A stretch of 39,021 nt of DNA from Desulfobacteraceae bacterium (GTDB taxonomy: Bacteria; Desulfobacterota; DSM-4660; Desulfatiglandales; B25-G16), in assembly GCA_030615105.1 (NCBI GenBank), contig JAUWZV010000007.1:1-39021 (forward strand). Reading direction: 5' to 3'. The position numbers and the translations under genes were made by a program. Positions 19,757 to 28,678 of the stretch are shown here, in pieces. The notes beneath the pieces are model-generated. The model made no database searches and had not been told where the DNA came from. It was given only the letters and a program-made list of their open reading frames with translations. The first letter of the stretch is position 1; each line of letters opens with the position of its first letter.

Positions 19757-21175
19757 ATGGAAAAATCAAAAGCTATAATATTAACTTACTCACCAGAGCC
19801 AAAAAAGACATGTGCAGCAGCAGCTAGAATCTCCACAACCCTGGGGACAGCCACGGAAATCTATGAAAAGACAAATGATGATAATATAGGGAATTTAATA
19901 TCCAAAGTCTTAAGCTCGGGACATAAGTCCTTTATTGAACATGCATATTTCACAATTGCTTTTGAAAATGTGTCCGTTTTTTTAGAAGAGTTCATTATTG
20001 AATTTAGATTAGCCTCGTTTACAGTAAAATCAAGAAGATATGTAGACTTCAGCAATATGGGCTATTATCAGCCTGAGTTCAGATTCTCAAAAAATGTAGC
20101 AGAGAATAAGAAAGAAAAACTTTTAAGAGAGTACAACAATCATATGAATTATCTATTCAGTGAATACAGCTATTTTGTACAAAATGGTATTCCAAAAGAA
20201 GATGCAAGGTTTATTCTCCCATACAGCTACCGAAGCAATTTCTATTGTAGTGTAAATGCAAGGGAATTGCTGCATATTATTTACTCAGCTATTTATGGGA
20301 GAGGAAGAAGATTTCCCGAAATAAAAAATATTGGAAAAAGTCTGTTAGAACAGGCTAAATCGATATTCCCTGATGTTTTTGACCTTTTAGAAACTGTAGA
20401 AAGTGGGAGTGAAGATAAAGAAGAGCGACTGAGAAAACTGTTTGAACAAAAACTTATTAAAGAAAAAGCAACTACCCATCTAACTGAACTAATTTCCTAT
20501 ACTAAAGAACCTGAAGAAATAGTGGTGATTTCAGCTATAGCAAGCAATACGGGATGCAAGACATATATGGCAAAGGAAATAATCGCGAAAGATCGAAACA
20601 TTTTTGATGAAGTCCTGAAGATTATAATGCGAGATAGAAGGAAAAGGGAGTTAGAACAGGCAAATTTCACCTTTAGAATAAACGGCATTTCTTTAGCTGG
20701 GCTTACTCACATAGTAAGGCATAGAATTCATTCAATAATAGTTCCTTCTTTTACCGAATTTGGTAAGAGCGAGGAATATTCAATACCTGATACAATAAGA
20801 GGGACAAAAGGTTATCTGGAGAGATATAATGAAGTCTGGAGGAGAAATAAAGCTGCCTTTAATGATTTTAGAGAAATAGGGGTTCTGAAGGAAGACCTTG
20901 TATATTTATATCTGAGCGGCAATGTACTTGACATCATTACAACTATGAATGGAAGAGAATTATATCATTTTATCCAATTAAGATCATGCAATAGAGCACA
21001 ATGGGAAATCAGAAATATAGCTATTGATATGTTAAAAAAACTCCGAAAGGTTGCTCCTAAATTGTTCGCAGAATATGGCCCTGCATGCTTTATGACAGGA
21101 AAATGTCCGGAAGGAAAATACAGTTGCGGTAGAATGGATGAGATTCGGGAGTTTTTTGGAGGGAACTTAGAATAG
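19757..21175 (+). CDS. thyX: tandem-domain FAD-dependent thymidylate synthase (ThyX-ThyX)
   Basis: N-half SGHKSFIEHAYFTIAFENVS...RLASFTVKSRRYVDFS; C-half HIVRHRIHS...NGRELYHFIQLRSCNRAQWEIRNIA...GPACFMTGKCPEGKYSCGR. Confidence 0.85.
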   Translation: MEKSKAIILTYSPEPKKTCAAAARISTTLGTATEIYEKTNDDNIGNLISKVLSSGHKSFIEHAYFTIAFENVSVFLEEFIIEFRLASFTVKSRRYVDFSNMGYYQPEFRFSKNVAENKKEKLLREYNNHMNYLFSEYSYFVQNGIPKEDARFILPYSYRSNFYCSVNARELLHIIYSAIYGRGRRFPEIKNIGKSLLEQAKSIFPDVFDLLETVESGSEDKEERLRKLFEQKLIKEKATTHLTELISYTKEPEEIVVISAIASNTGCKTYMAKEIIAKDRNIFDEVLKIIMRDRRKRELEQANFTFRINGISLAGLTHIVRHRIHSIIVPSFTEFGKSEEYSIPDTIRGTKGYLERYNEVWRRNKAAFNDFREIGVLKEDLVYLYLSGNVLDIITTMNGRELYHFIQLRSCNRAQWEIRNIAIDMLKKLRKVAPKLFAEYGPACFMTGKCPEGKYSCGRMDEIREFFGGNLE

Positions 21176-21329
21176 GAAGATGGCTTTTGAAATAATTTAG
21201 AGTGGCCACTATATGATCGGGCAGCAATCCCTTCTAACAGTTGTGTCTCGCTTGATCGGGAATGCCATACACCGGGACTTAAATTCACAGTCCAAATTCT
21301 CTCTTTTGCCAAGGTCAAATTGCGACAAC

Positions 21330-21923
21330 ATGGACGGTAAACTGATTGTAATTGAAGGCGTAGATAAAGCTGGAAAAACTACCCAAATATTGAAAATAAG
21401 TAACTGGCTCAATTCACAAGGGATTCTAAATCTTATATCAAGTGAACTAACAACACCAATTGGCCCTTTTATTCGTGCCAATCTAGGATGTTCAACGTTT
21501 ACAGCGGCAATAAAAGCTATGCTCTTTGCCGCAGATCGATTGTACAGGTTTCAAGTCGAGGTTGAACCTTCATTAAAGTCAAATGTCAATGTTCTTGCGG
21601 ATCGGTGGGTTCTTTCATCGCTTGCATATCAAGGTGTCGAGGGTCTTGATTCCAAATTCATTCTTGCACTTAATGCCTTAGTTAGGTCTCCAGATCTTAT
21701 TATTTTAATAGATATTGCCCCTGATGAAGCGTGGCGACGTGGCCAAATAGAGGAGGAACCAATACAGTATAGTTTACCATTTTTAAAAAAGGTACGGCAG
21801 AAATATGTTGATTTAGCTAAGAAATCTCAAATACCCATAATAAACGGTATGCAGTCGCCCGAAATCGTATTTTCGGAAATAATTCAGGTCATTTATACAA
21901 ATCTGGGTAAGTTCGATATCTAG
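21330..21923 (+). CDS. tmk: thymidylate kinase
   Basis: MDGKLIVIEGVDKAGKTTQ P-loop, LFAADRLYRF, ADRWVLSSLAYQG; start trimmed from 21213 to ATG at 21330. Confidence 0.8.
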   Translation: MDGKLIVIEGVDKAGKTTQILKISNWLNSQGILNLISSELTTPIGPFIRANLGCSTFTAAIKAMLFAADRLYRFQVEVEPSLKSNVNVLADRWVLSSLAYQGVEGLDSKFILALNALVRSPDLIILIDIAPDEAWRRGQIEEEPIQYSLPFLKKVRQKYVDLAKKSQIPIINGMQSPEIVFSEIIQVIYTNLGKFDI

Positions 21924-21986
21924 TTTCAATATTCGGTGATTTTGATGGTGATGGTTCGCAAAATCAAAAGCTCCATCAAAGCTTTT

Positions 21987-23648
21987 TTAGTTAGCTTTCG
22001 ACTTCTGATTTTTAAACAGTATGCTGACTAACAACTGTACAGCAGCAACTAAAACTGTGAAGCCTAAGTTTATTAACTGTGAATAAGCACCATATAATAT
22101 TACGCCTGCAGTTATCAAAAGAGCTGTAATAATAGTGTATTTTAGGAATTTTTGAAGGCTTCCTTTTGTTTTGTGCCAAAAGGCAATGATCATAAGAGTT
22201 ATGATTACTGAAATAAAAATTTGGCCTGCTACAGATAGTGGAGGAATGAGGTAGTTCTGAGGAATGGGATAATTCAATACGAGATACCAATACACTCCTT
22301 GGATAAGTAAAATGTATATAATTTTTATGTGCCGATTCATATCGTTAAGTTGATCGGAGTAATTCATCTTTTTCTGCAGTTTGTTTGTTTCCATAATACT
22401 CGAATGAGTAGCTCTTACCTGATTATCAATCTTGACTAATTTTGTTTCGATTTCATTCACCGCCTGTTCAACTTTATTAACGCTATGGTGGATCTCTAAC
22501 ATCGAACCCATAGAACTAGCTCGGCTTATGAATTCCATCAGGCATGTTGCATTATGACAAAGTTCAAAAATTGTGCCTCGTGCATCTCCCGGATAACGCC
22601 ATAAACCTGTATTAGGATCTTGTGCTTTGACAATTTCAAAAATGGCTCTCAACATCACAGGAAGATAAGGACTCAACCCTGATCGAAGAAGAGTAGTTAA
22701 TACGATGGGTTTTGGATGAAATATGTAAGTTGCACGTCGGCCGTTGACTTCATAGACCATTGTAAGTGTATTGGACCACTGATTAGGATTTTCTATGAGG
22801 TAACTAATCCCTCTTTCTACCAGATTTCTAGAATTTTCGTTTCCCACAGAAAGTAGAGCCAACAAAGCATGAGCTGTATCCCATGGATCGCTATTTCCGT
22901 CCTTGAATTCTCTTCCCCAGCCCCCATCTGTTGGATTATTTGCTTCACAAAGCCAGGTTATTGCATCTTTTAGAGGTTTTGCAACAAAATCAAGCTCCAG
23001 AGGTTCTCGGGCTTGTAATACTGCAAGGGTGTGAATGACTAAAGATGTTACGTATATAAAAGCCCGAATTTCTTTTCGGGGTCCCCAAGATGAATCTTCC
23101 TTTTGCTGGCTAACTAACCAGTGGGCAGCTTTGATGGCTTCAGGGGAATTCAGCCCTAAATAACCAGATTCAAATAGCTGATAGAGGCAGTAGCAGGTCG
23201 GTTCTGCCAAGATAACATCTGGTATTGAAGCCATTGGCCATCCACCAACAGGTGTTGTACCTGTTGAGTCCTCCACAAAACGCTTTAAGACCGTATCAGC
23301 AGCTGTCCGCAGATCAGGATAAGTTGGGCTTGTACGACTCAAAAGCCCTACCGCATACGCCGAACTACTTATTCCAATTTTTTTTTCATCAAGATAATGG
23401 TACCATCCGACTTCATTATTTTTCCGAACAACTCGTTTTTTTAACGCATCAGTTGATTGTTTAAGCCGTAATTTTATAAGATAGACTACATCGAAAAAAA
23501 TTCTCCCACTGAAATTACCATTAGATATACAATCAAAACAAACTGAAACCCCAGGCCTTAGAAGGTATGTTTCATACTCTGAAACTGGACGTTGGCACGA
23601 TGAACAAATTACTTGAACATCTTTTTGAGACGTGTGTTCGTCTGGCAT
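21987..23648 (-). CDS. ClpX-like zinc finger + prenyltransferase/squalene-oxidase-repeat alpha-toroid + C-terminal transmembrane helices
   Basis: CSSCQRPVSEYETYLLRPGVSVCFDC; repeats with GGW/GGWG (VGGWPMASIPD, DGGWGREF...DPWDTAHALLAL); hydrophobic C-terminal third. Confidence 0.7.
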   Translation of the reverse strand: MPDEHTSQKDVQVICSSCQRPVSEYETYLLRPGVSVCFDCISNGNFSGRIFFDVVYLIKLRLKQSTDALKKRVVRKNNEVGWYHYLDEKKIGISSSAYAVGLLSRTSPTYPDLRTAADTVLKRFVEDSTGTTPVGGWPMASIPDVILAEPTCYCLYQLFESGYLGLNSPEAIKAAHWLVSQQKEDSSWGPRKEIRAFIYVTSLVIHTLAVLQAREPLELDFVAKPLKDAITWLCEANNPTDGGWGREFKDGNSDPWDTAHALLALLSVGNENSRNLVERGISYLIENPNQWSNTLTMVYEVNGRRATYIFHPKPIVLTTLLRSGLSPYLPVMLRAIFEIVKAQDPNTGLWRYPGDARGTIFELCHNATCLMEFISRASSMGSMLEIHHSVNKVEQAVNEIETKLVKIDNQVRATHSSIMETNKLQKKMNYSDQLNDMNRHIKIIYILLIQGVYWYLVLNYPIPQNYLIPPLSVAGQIFISVIITLMIIAFWHKTKGSLQKFLKYTIITALLITAGVILYGAYSQLINLGFTVLVAAVQLLVSILFKNQKSKAN

Positions 23649-23659
23649 TGCTTAGCTCC

Positions 23660-25150
23660 TCACTGGCTAATGCTAAAGTTGGTGTGGACAGCAGGTTCGT
23701 GACTTTCACGAGCAAGACCAAAAGGAAATGATTGGACACCGGCCTCCAAAACCTGCTTGATAAAATCTTTGTAGCTGACCCCTGGTGCAAAATATCCAAA
23801 CCTGCGCTGATAGTAATATTCTTCGGCGGTCTGGAATTCTTGTTCCCAATCATGAGCGATTTCCATAATATCAAAATATGTGTAGTAACGGCTGACATTT
23901 ACTGGAGTTAAGTGGCGGCGAAGCCATACTTCATCTTCAACCAAGGATCCACCAGACCCAGCAATAATCTGTTGCATTCTGTCCATTCCTTCTATTCCCG
24001 GATACATCATTAGAGGATATGCTGAAATTGCTCCTATGGTATCACGATGCGCATCTAAAAAAGCTTTGGTTTCTGATATGGTATCAGGAGATTCTCCAGC
24101 ATAAAATAAAATATTAACTTTGGCAAAAATTCCTTTTCTCCTTAGAGCTTTTAATAACTTCGAGGCTTTTGATAAGTACCTATTAGGATTGGGAGTTTTA
24201 TTCATTAATCTAAGCATGTAAGGCGAAGCAGTTTCAAGTCCAAGATCGATAATGCGCAGACCACAATCCCATAAAAGTGACACGTAACTGGGTGGAATTA
24301 CATCAACACGAGTTTCGGTCCGCCAAATCGGGCTGATTCCCATTTTTGAAAACATTGAATGCAATCCCATAAGATATTTATGTGAAGCCAAAAAAACCGG
24401 AGTTTCAAGATACATGGGTAATGAATCTGTATTGTATGATTCACATACAGATTTAATTTCAGTCGAAAGACTTTTAGGCGAACGCCTTCGGAAACTAATG
24501 TTGGTTGAGACGCAGAAAGAACATCCAAAAGGACACCCTCTCGCAAACTCAACGCTTGCTGGAAATTCCTTAAGCTCTGGATATATAGAATAGTCTAATG
24601 TTGGTAACGTTGTGAGTTCGCTATTCGAGTATCTAGGAAGTGGCATTTCGCGCGTTACTACACTAGGAATTTGGGTAATTGGCTCGCCATCATCTAGCGT
24701 CTTCAGAATTTGTAGCATGGGTAGCTCGCCTTCCCCGCAAACAACTGCATCTAGAGCACTGCACTCTTCCAAGGCCCTAGCAGGGATTTCTCCTACATGA
24801 TGCTGGCCACCAGCAATCAAGTTAGCCTTGGGTAGCAACCTTCTTGCAATTCGTGCCCACTTTAACAAATAAGGATATGAAAACCCCGTAAGGCAAGAGA
24901 ATCCAATCACATCCCAACGGTCGGATAGCAATATTTTTTGATATTGATGTTCTTTTTGCTCAACATTTTGCCAAAGCTGTGGATCGAAAAGTTGCACGTG
25001 GTGGCCGTATTCTTTCAGAATAGATCCGATCGCGAGGATGCCATAATTTGTCCCTCTTTGAAAGGAAAGACGTCCAAAATGTGCCCTTTTTCCACGCTCT
25101 GACGGTAGATTGATTAGCAATATTCTCATGTTTTTCTCAGATGAAGTCAT
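23660..25150 (-). CDS. B12-binding-domain radical SAM protein
   Basis: MRILLINLPSERGKR...GILAIGSILKEYGHHVQLFDP; VEFARGCPFGCSFCVST (CxxxCxxC); YAGESPDTISET. Confidence 0.85.
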   Translation of the reverse strand: MTSSEKNMRILLINLPSERGKRAHFGRLSFQRGTNYGILAIGSILKEYGHHVQLFDPQLWQNVEQKEHQYQKILLSDRWDVIGFSCLTGFSYPYLLKWARIARRLLPKANLIAGGQHHVGEIPARALEECSALDAVVCGEGELPMLQILKTLDDGEPITQIPSVVTREMPLPRYSNSELTTLPTLDYSIYPELKEFPASVEFARGCPFGCSFCVSTNISFRRRSPKSLSTEIKSVCESYNTDSLPMYLETPVFLASHKYLMGLHSMFSKMGISPIWRTETRVDVIPPSYVSLLWDCGLRIIDLGLETASPYMLRLMNKTPNPNRYLSKASKLLKALRRKGIFAKVNILFYAGESPDTISETKAFLDAHRDTIGAISAYPLMMYPGIEGMDRMQQIIAGSGGSLVEDEVWLRRHLTPVNVSRYYTYFDIMEIAHDWEQEFQTAEEYYYQRRFGYFAPGVSYKDFIKQVLEAGVQSFPFGLARESHEPAVHTNFSISQ

Positions 25151-25649
25151 AACCGCAATGACCGCTTACTCGTTACCCTCTTAATTTGTGCCAAATTCAA
25201 TATTTCGTATGAACTGCCAAAAATAAACAGATTAGGGCGTACTCTAGCTTCACCCTTATTCTCAAATCTTATTGTTCTGCATCCTGAGTTTTGCACATCC
25301 AAGACCTGATGATCCTCTCGAGTGCGAAATAGCGCGGATTAGGATTCAGCAAATGATTGTGGAATGAGCCAACAAGGAAAACCTGTTCATGCATAATATA
25401 CTGGATTAATTAATCTACTTAAAAATAGGCGCTTTGCCATGCCAAATTAATAATCTTGAAAGCAATATCAAATAACAAAACCTTCCTTAAGGCATATAAA
25501 CTATATTTGAGATATTATTATGGGTCAAGTCTAAACTACTTTTAAGAGCTTTAATTAATTATGCAAACTGCATCATGAGATGTATGACAGTTAGTCAAAC
25601 TCTATCATGCCCTTTGCGAAGAATGATTAAAGAAAAAAGACAGTCAGCC

Positions 25650-26054
25650 AGAAACCGACAAAGTTGAACAGTTAATAGGCATAGAGCTTCCTGAAGGAGA
25701 TTTTAAGATCCTCAAAGAACAAAACAAGGAGCAGGGAAAAACCAAATACGAAACCAGCAAAACAGAAATCAGAGAACTGATAAAAACGTTTTATGAAAAG
25801 CGCTACAAGCGTGGGGCATCCTGTCTTAAAAACTTTCTGACCGCCTATTTAGCCACATTGAACTCTGGCTGAAGGCAAGGGTAATTGCTCCAAACAAAAT
25901 ATGTCCACTGGAACGGGTATTTAGAGAAATCGGTCATCGTCTTAAGAGAATAGCTTGTGATTGGTCTGATGAAGCCGTAACCAATATTTTTAAAATCATC
26001 ATGATACGGCTGTACCCCAGAGATAAATTGGAGGAATACTGGAAAGAAAAATAA
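25650..26054 (+). pseudogene. decayed, frameshifted transposase C-terminal remnant (probable)
   Basis: frame 1: SQPETDKVEQLIGIELPEGDFKILKEQNKEQ...KRYKRGASCLKN; shift near 25846 to FSDRLFSHIELWLKARVIAPNKICPLERVFREIGHRLKRIACDWSDEAVTNIFKIIMIRLYPRDKLEEYWKEK*. Confidence 0.5.
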
Positions 26055-26445
26055 GGTATCAAGGGCTACTCCGATATCCAGATTGTATCGATCACAGCAT
26101 AAAGCCGAATCTTTTGAACGAAAAGGTTATTGACTGCAAAGCCTTTTATAAGATTCAAGCTACCATTGCCTGCGGAGCAAAAGGATGCACGATAAAAAGC
26201 TGGGGGTCATGAGTTCGCCAAAGGGGCATTATTTCGGCTTTTGGCTACTGAAGCTTTTTTCTTTTTCCGCACTGAGGAGTAAGGTCTAGCAACTAGAAAG
26301 ATGAAAAGATGTTTCCAGAACCTCTTGACGTTTCAAATTGAAATCAGTAGAATTCCAATTACAGGGAGCTTCAAGGAATTTATCTAGAGAAATAAATTGA
26401 ACCAAGTAAAAAACAAAGAACCATTAAATATATCAGTTGGCTTAG

Positions 26446-27495
26446 ATGATTGGTATTGATTTATTCGCTGGGGCAGGAGGCATGGCTCTTGGTGCAGTCC
26501 AAGCGGGAGTTGATGTACGCCTTGCGATAGAGGCAGATTCCTATGCTGCTGCAACTTATAGTCACAATCATCCAACAGTAAAGGTTCTGGTAGAGGACAT
26601 AAGGAATGTAAGAGAAATCAAGATTTCAAGCAGAGAAAAGAGCGGAATTCTTTTTGGCGGCCCCCCATGTCAAGGCTTCTCTACATCGAACCAAAGGACC
26701 AGAACTTTGGACAATCCTCATAACTGGCTTTACCTAGAGTTCATGCGAATTGTCAAGCTGTGGAAGCCAGATTGGGTGGTTTTTGAGAACGTCAAAGGAA
26801 TCAAAGAAACAGAAAAGGGTGTCTTCCTAAACCGGTTGCTCAAAGAGCTTTTTTGCTCTGGGTACACGACTGCGTGGTGGATTCTTAATGCAGCTGACTT
26901 TGGTGTGCCGCAAATGCGATCTCGGCTTTTTGTCCTTGGCTCGCTACATGGAATTATCCTTGACAGGCCAAAGCCTAAAGTGTCAGAATACGTGACGGTT
27001 CGACAAGCAATAGACGATTTACCAGATCTTCCCAACAGTGCTTCATTTAGTTCAATGCCATATAAGTCCAAACCCCGATCTGAATATGCTCAGATGATCC
27101 GCGGAAGGTTAAAGAAGTCTCCCAATCACTTTGTGACAAGAAATGCCCAACATATAGTCCGGCGATACAAATACGTACCTCAAGGCGGCAATTGGAAGAA
27201 TATTCCGACTAGGCTTATGAAAAATTACGCCGACCGCACCAGGTGCCATACAGGCATATACTACCGTCTTCGAGAAGATGCCCCGTCAGTTGTCATCGGA
27301 AACTATAGAAAGAACATGTTAATTCATCCGAAGCAAGACCGCGGGCTTTCAGTGCGGGAAGCGGCAAGACTCCAATCTTTTCCAGATTGGTACGAATTCA
27401 AGGGGTCAATTGGTTTTCAACAGCAGCAGGTAAGCAACGCGGTTCCGCCCTTGCTGGCAAGGGCAGTATTCGAAACTATCCTTAAATCCATGTAA
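26446..27495 (+). CDS. dcm: DNA (cytosine-5-)-methyltransferase
   Basis: motif I IDLFAGAGGM, motif IV GGPPCQGFSTSN, motif VI FENVKG, QVSNAVPPLLARAV. Confidence 0.95.
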   Translation: MIGIDLFAGAGGMALGAVQAGVDVRLAIEADSYAAATYSHNHPTVKVLVEDIRNVREIKISSREKSGILFGGPPCQGFSTSNQRTRTLDNPHNWLYLEFMRIVKLWKPDWVVFENVKGIKETEKGVFLNRLLKELFCSGYTTAWWILNAADFGVPQMRSRLFVLGSLHGIILDRPKPKVSEYVTVRQAIDDLPDLPNSASFSSMPYKSKPRSEYAQMIRGRLKKSPNHFVTRNAQHIVRRYKYVPQGGNWKNIPTRLMKNYADRTRCHTGIYYRLREDAPSVVIGNYRKNMLIHPKQDRGLSVREAARLQSFPDWYEFKGSIGFQQQQVSNAVPPLLARAVFETILKSM

Positions 27496-27555
27496 AAATG
27501 AGCAGGTAGTAGAATTATAAAACGATATTGAATTGCAGGCTAATGATCGTCAGCT

Positions 27556-28569
27556 ATGTGGGAACTTCGTAAAATAGAGGAAATCACAAAAAAAGCTTTG
27601 GTTGAAGAGCGAGGAGTGGTTCAAGGAGAGGAGAAATTTGCGGCATATACTATGGCCCGAAAGAATCTCGTTGAACAAGTATTGCCCGAAATAAAAGCCG
27701 TCCAGCCACAGCTTACCGACCATGGCCCTGACCACGTGGCAAATGTGCTAGATAATGCTGAGGGACTCTTGGGAGAAGACATTCATAAATTCAGGGGCAT
27801 AGAGTTGTACTGCCTGATTCTTTCAATTCTTTTTCATGACGCTGGAAATGTTTTCGATCGAAAAGAACACCAGCTTAATATCGCTAAGATTTATGATTAT
27901 ATTCGGCCAGGTCCAGAGCCTAACAAGCAAGAAAAATATATCGTACTAAAGGCCACAGAAGCTCATTGCTGTGAGGCTGGCGATGGATCTAAAGATGCTC
28001 TTAGGGATCTGGATGATACGACTCAGCTGGATCGCAAGCCCGTCAGTTTGCGTCAAATTGCTGCTATACTTAGATTTGCTGATGAATTAGCCGAGGGCCC
28101 GCAGAGAACATCTATCTTTATGCAACGCCAGCATAAGTATTCATCCGACAGCCAGATTTTCCATAAATATGCCAAAATAACGAATGTGTCTATTGACCGA
28201 GGTAATGAGCGTATTGCTTTGACGTATAATATAGACGTAGACATTGATGAGCATAGTTCTCTAAGCAATGAAAAAGAGGAGGAACTTCGTGAGCTTCTTG
28301 ATTTCACGTACAAGCGCATCATCAAATTAAATCAAGAACGGCAGTATACAAAACACTATTGTGATTTTCTGTCTCCATTCAAAAAAACAACAGTAGCTTT
28401 TAACTTTTGGATAGATGGCCAACATAACGATTTAGGTTTGGTTCAAGTTTCGCTTACAGATCTAGTGGTGCCCGGGGATACTCATAAAGGGTTTTACGAG
28501 TATGATCGCTCTTACGAGCTAAAGAACATTGTGGAAAAAATCCGTGAATGTTTAAAGATGAGCTTTTAA
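27556..28569 (+). CDS. HD-domain metal-dependent phosphohydrolase, conflict-system type
   Basis: TDHGPDHVANVLDNAEG, LILSILFHDAGNVFD, AAILRFADELAE: H...HD...D signature. Confidence 0.75.
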   Translation: MWELRKIEEITKKALVEERGVVQGEEKFAAYTMARKNLVEQVLPEIKAVQPQLTDHGPDHVANVLDNAEGLLGEDIHKFRGIELYCLILSILFHDAGNVFDRKEHQLNIAKIYDYIRPGPEPNKQEKYIVLKATEAHCCEAGDGSKDALRDLDDTTQLDRKPVSLRQIAAILRFADELAEGPQRTSIFMQRQHKYSSDSQIFHKYAKITNVSIDRGNERIALTYNIDVDIDEHSSLSNEKEEELRELLDFTYKRIIKLNQERQYTKHYCDFLSPFKKTTVAFNFWIDGQHNDLGLVQVSLTDLVVPGDTHKGFYEYDRSYELKNIVEKIRECLKMSF

Positions 28570-28678
28570 CAGCATGAGAGGATTATGGAAAAAATTAGAG
28601 ATTTTTTCGGATTAGGTTTTCACGGCGGCAGAGGATTATGAAAATAATTCGGAAATTTTTATGGACGAGGTCTTTAAA

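Noticed and set aside
21209-21481. 90 aa minus-strand ORF and N-terminal extension of tmk (21213-21329)
   Set aside because: Antisense ORF lacks domain signal; the tmk extension MIGQQSLLTVV... precedes the natural kinase start MDGKLIVIEG
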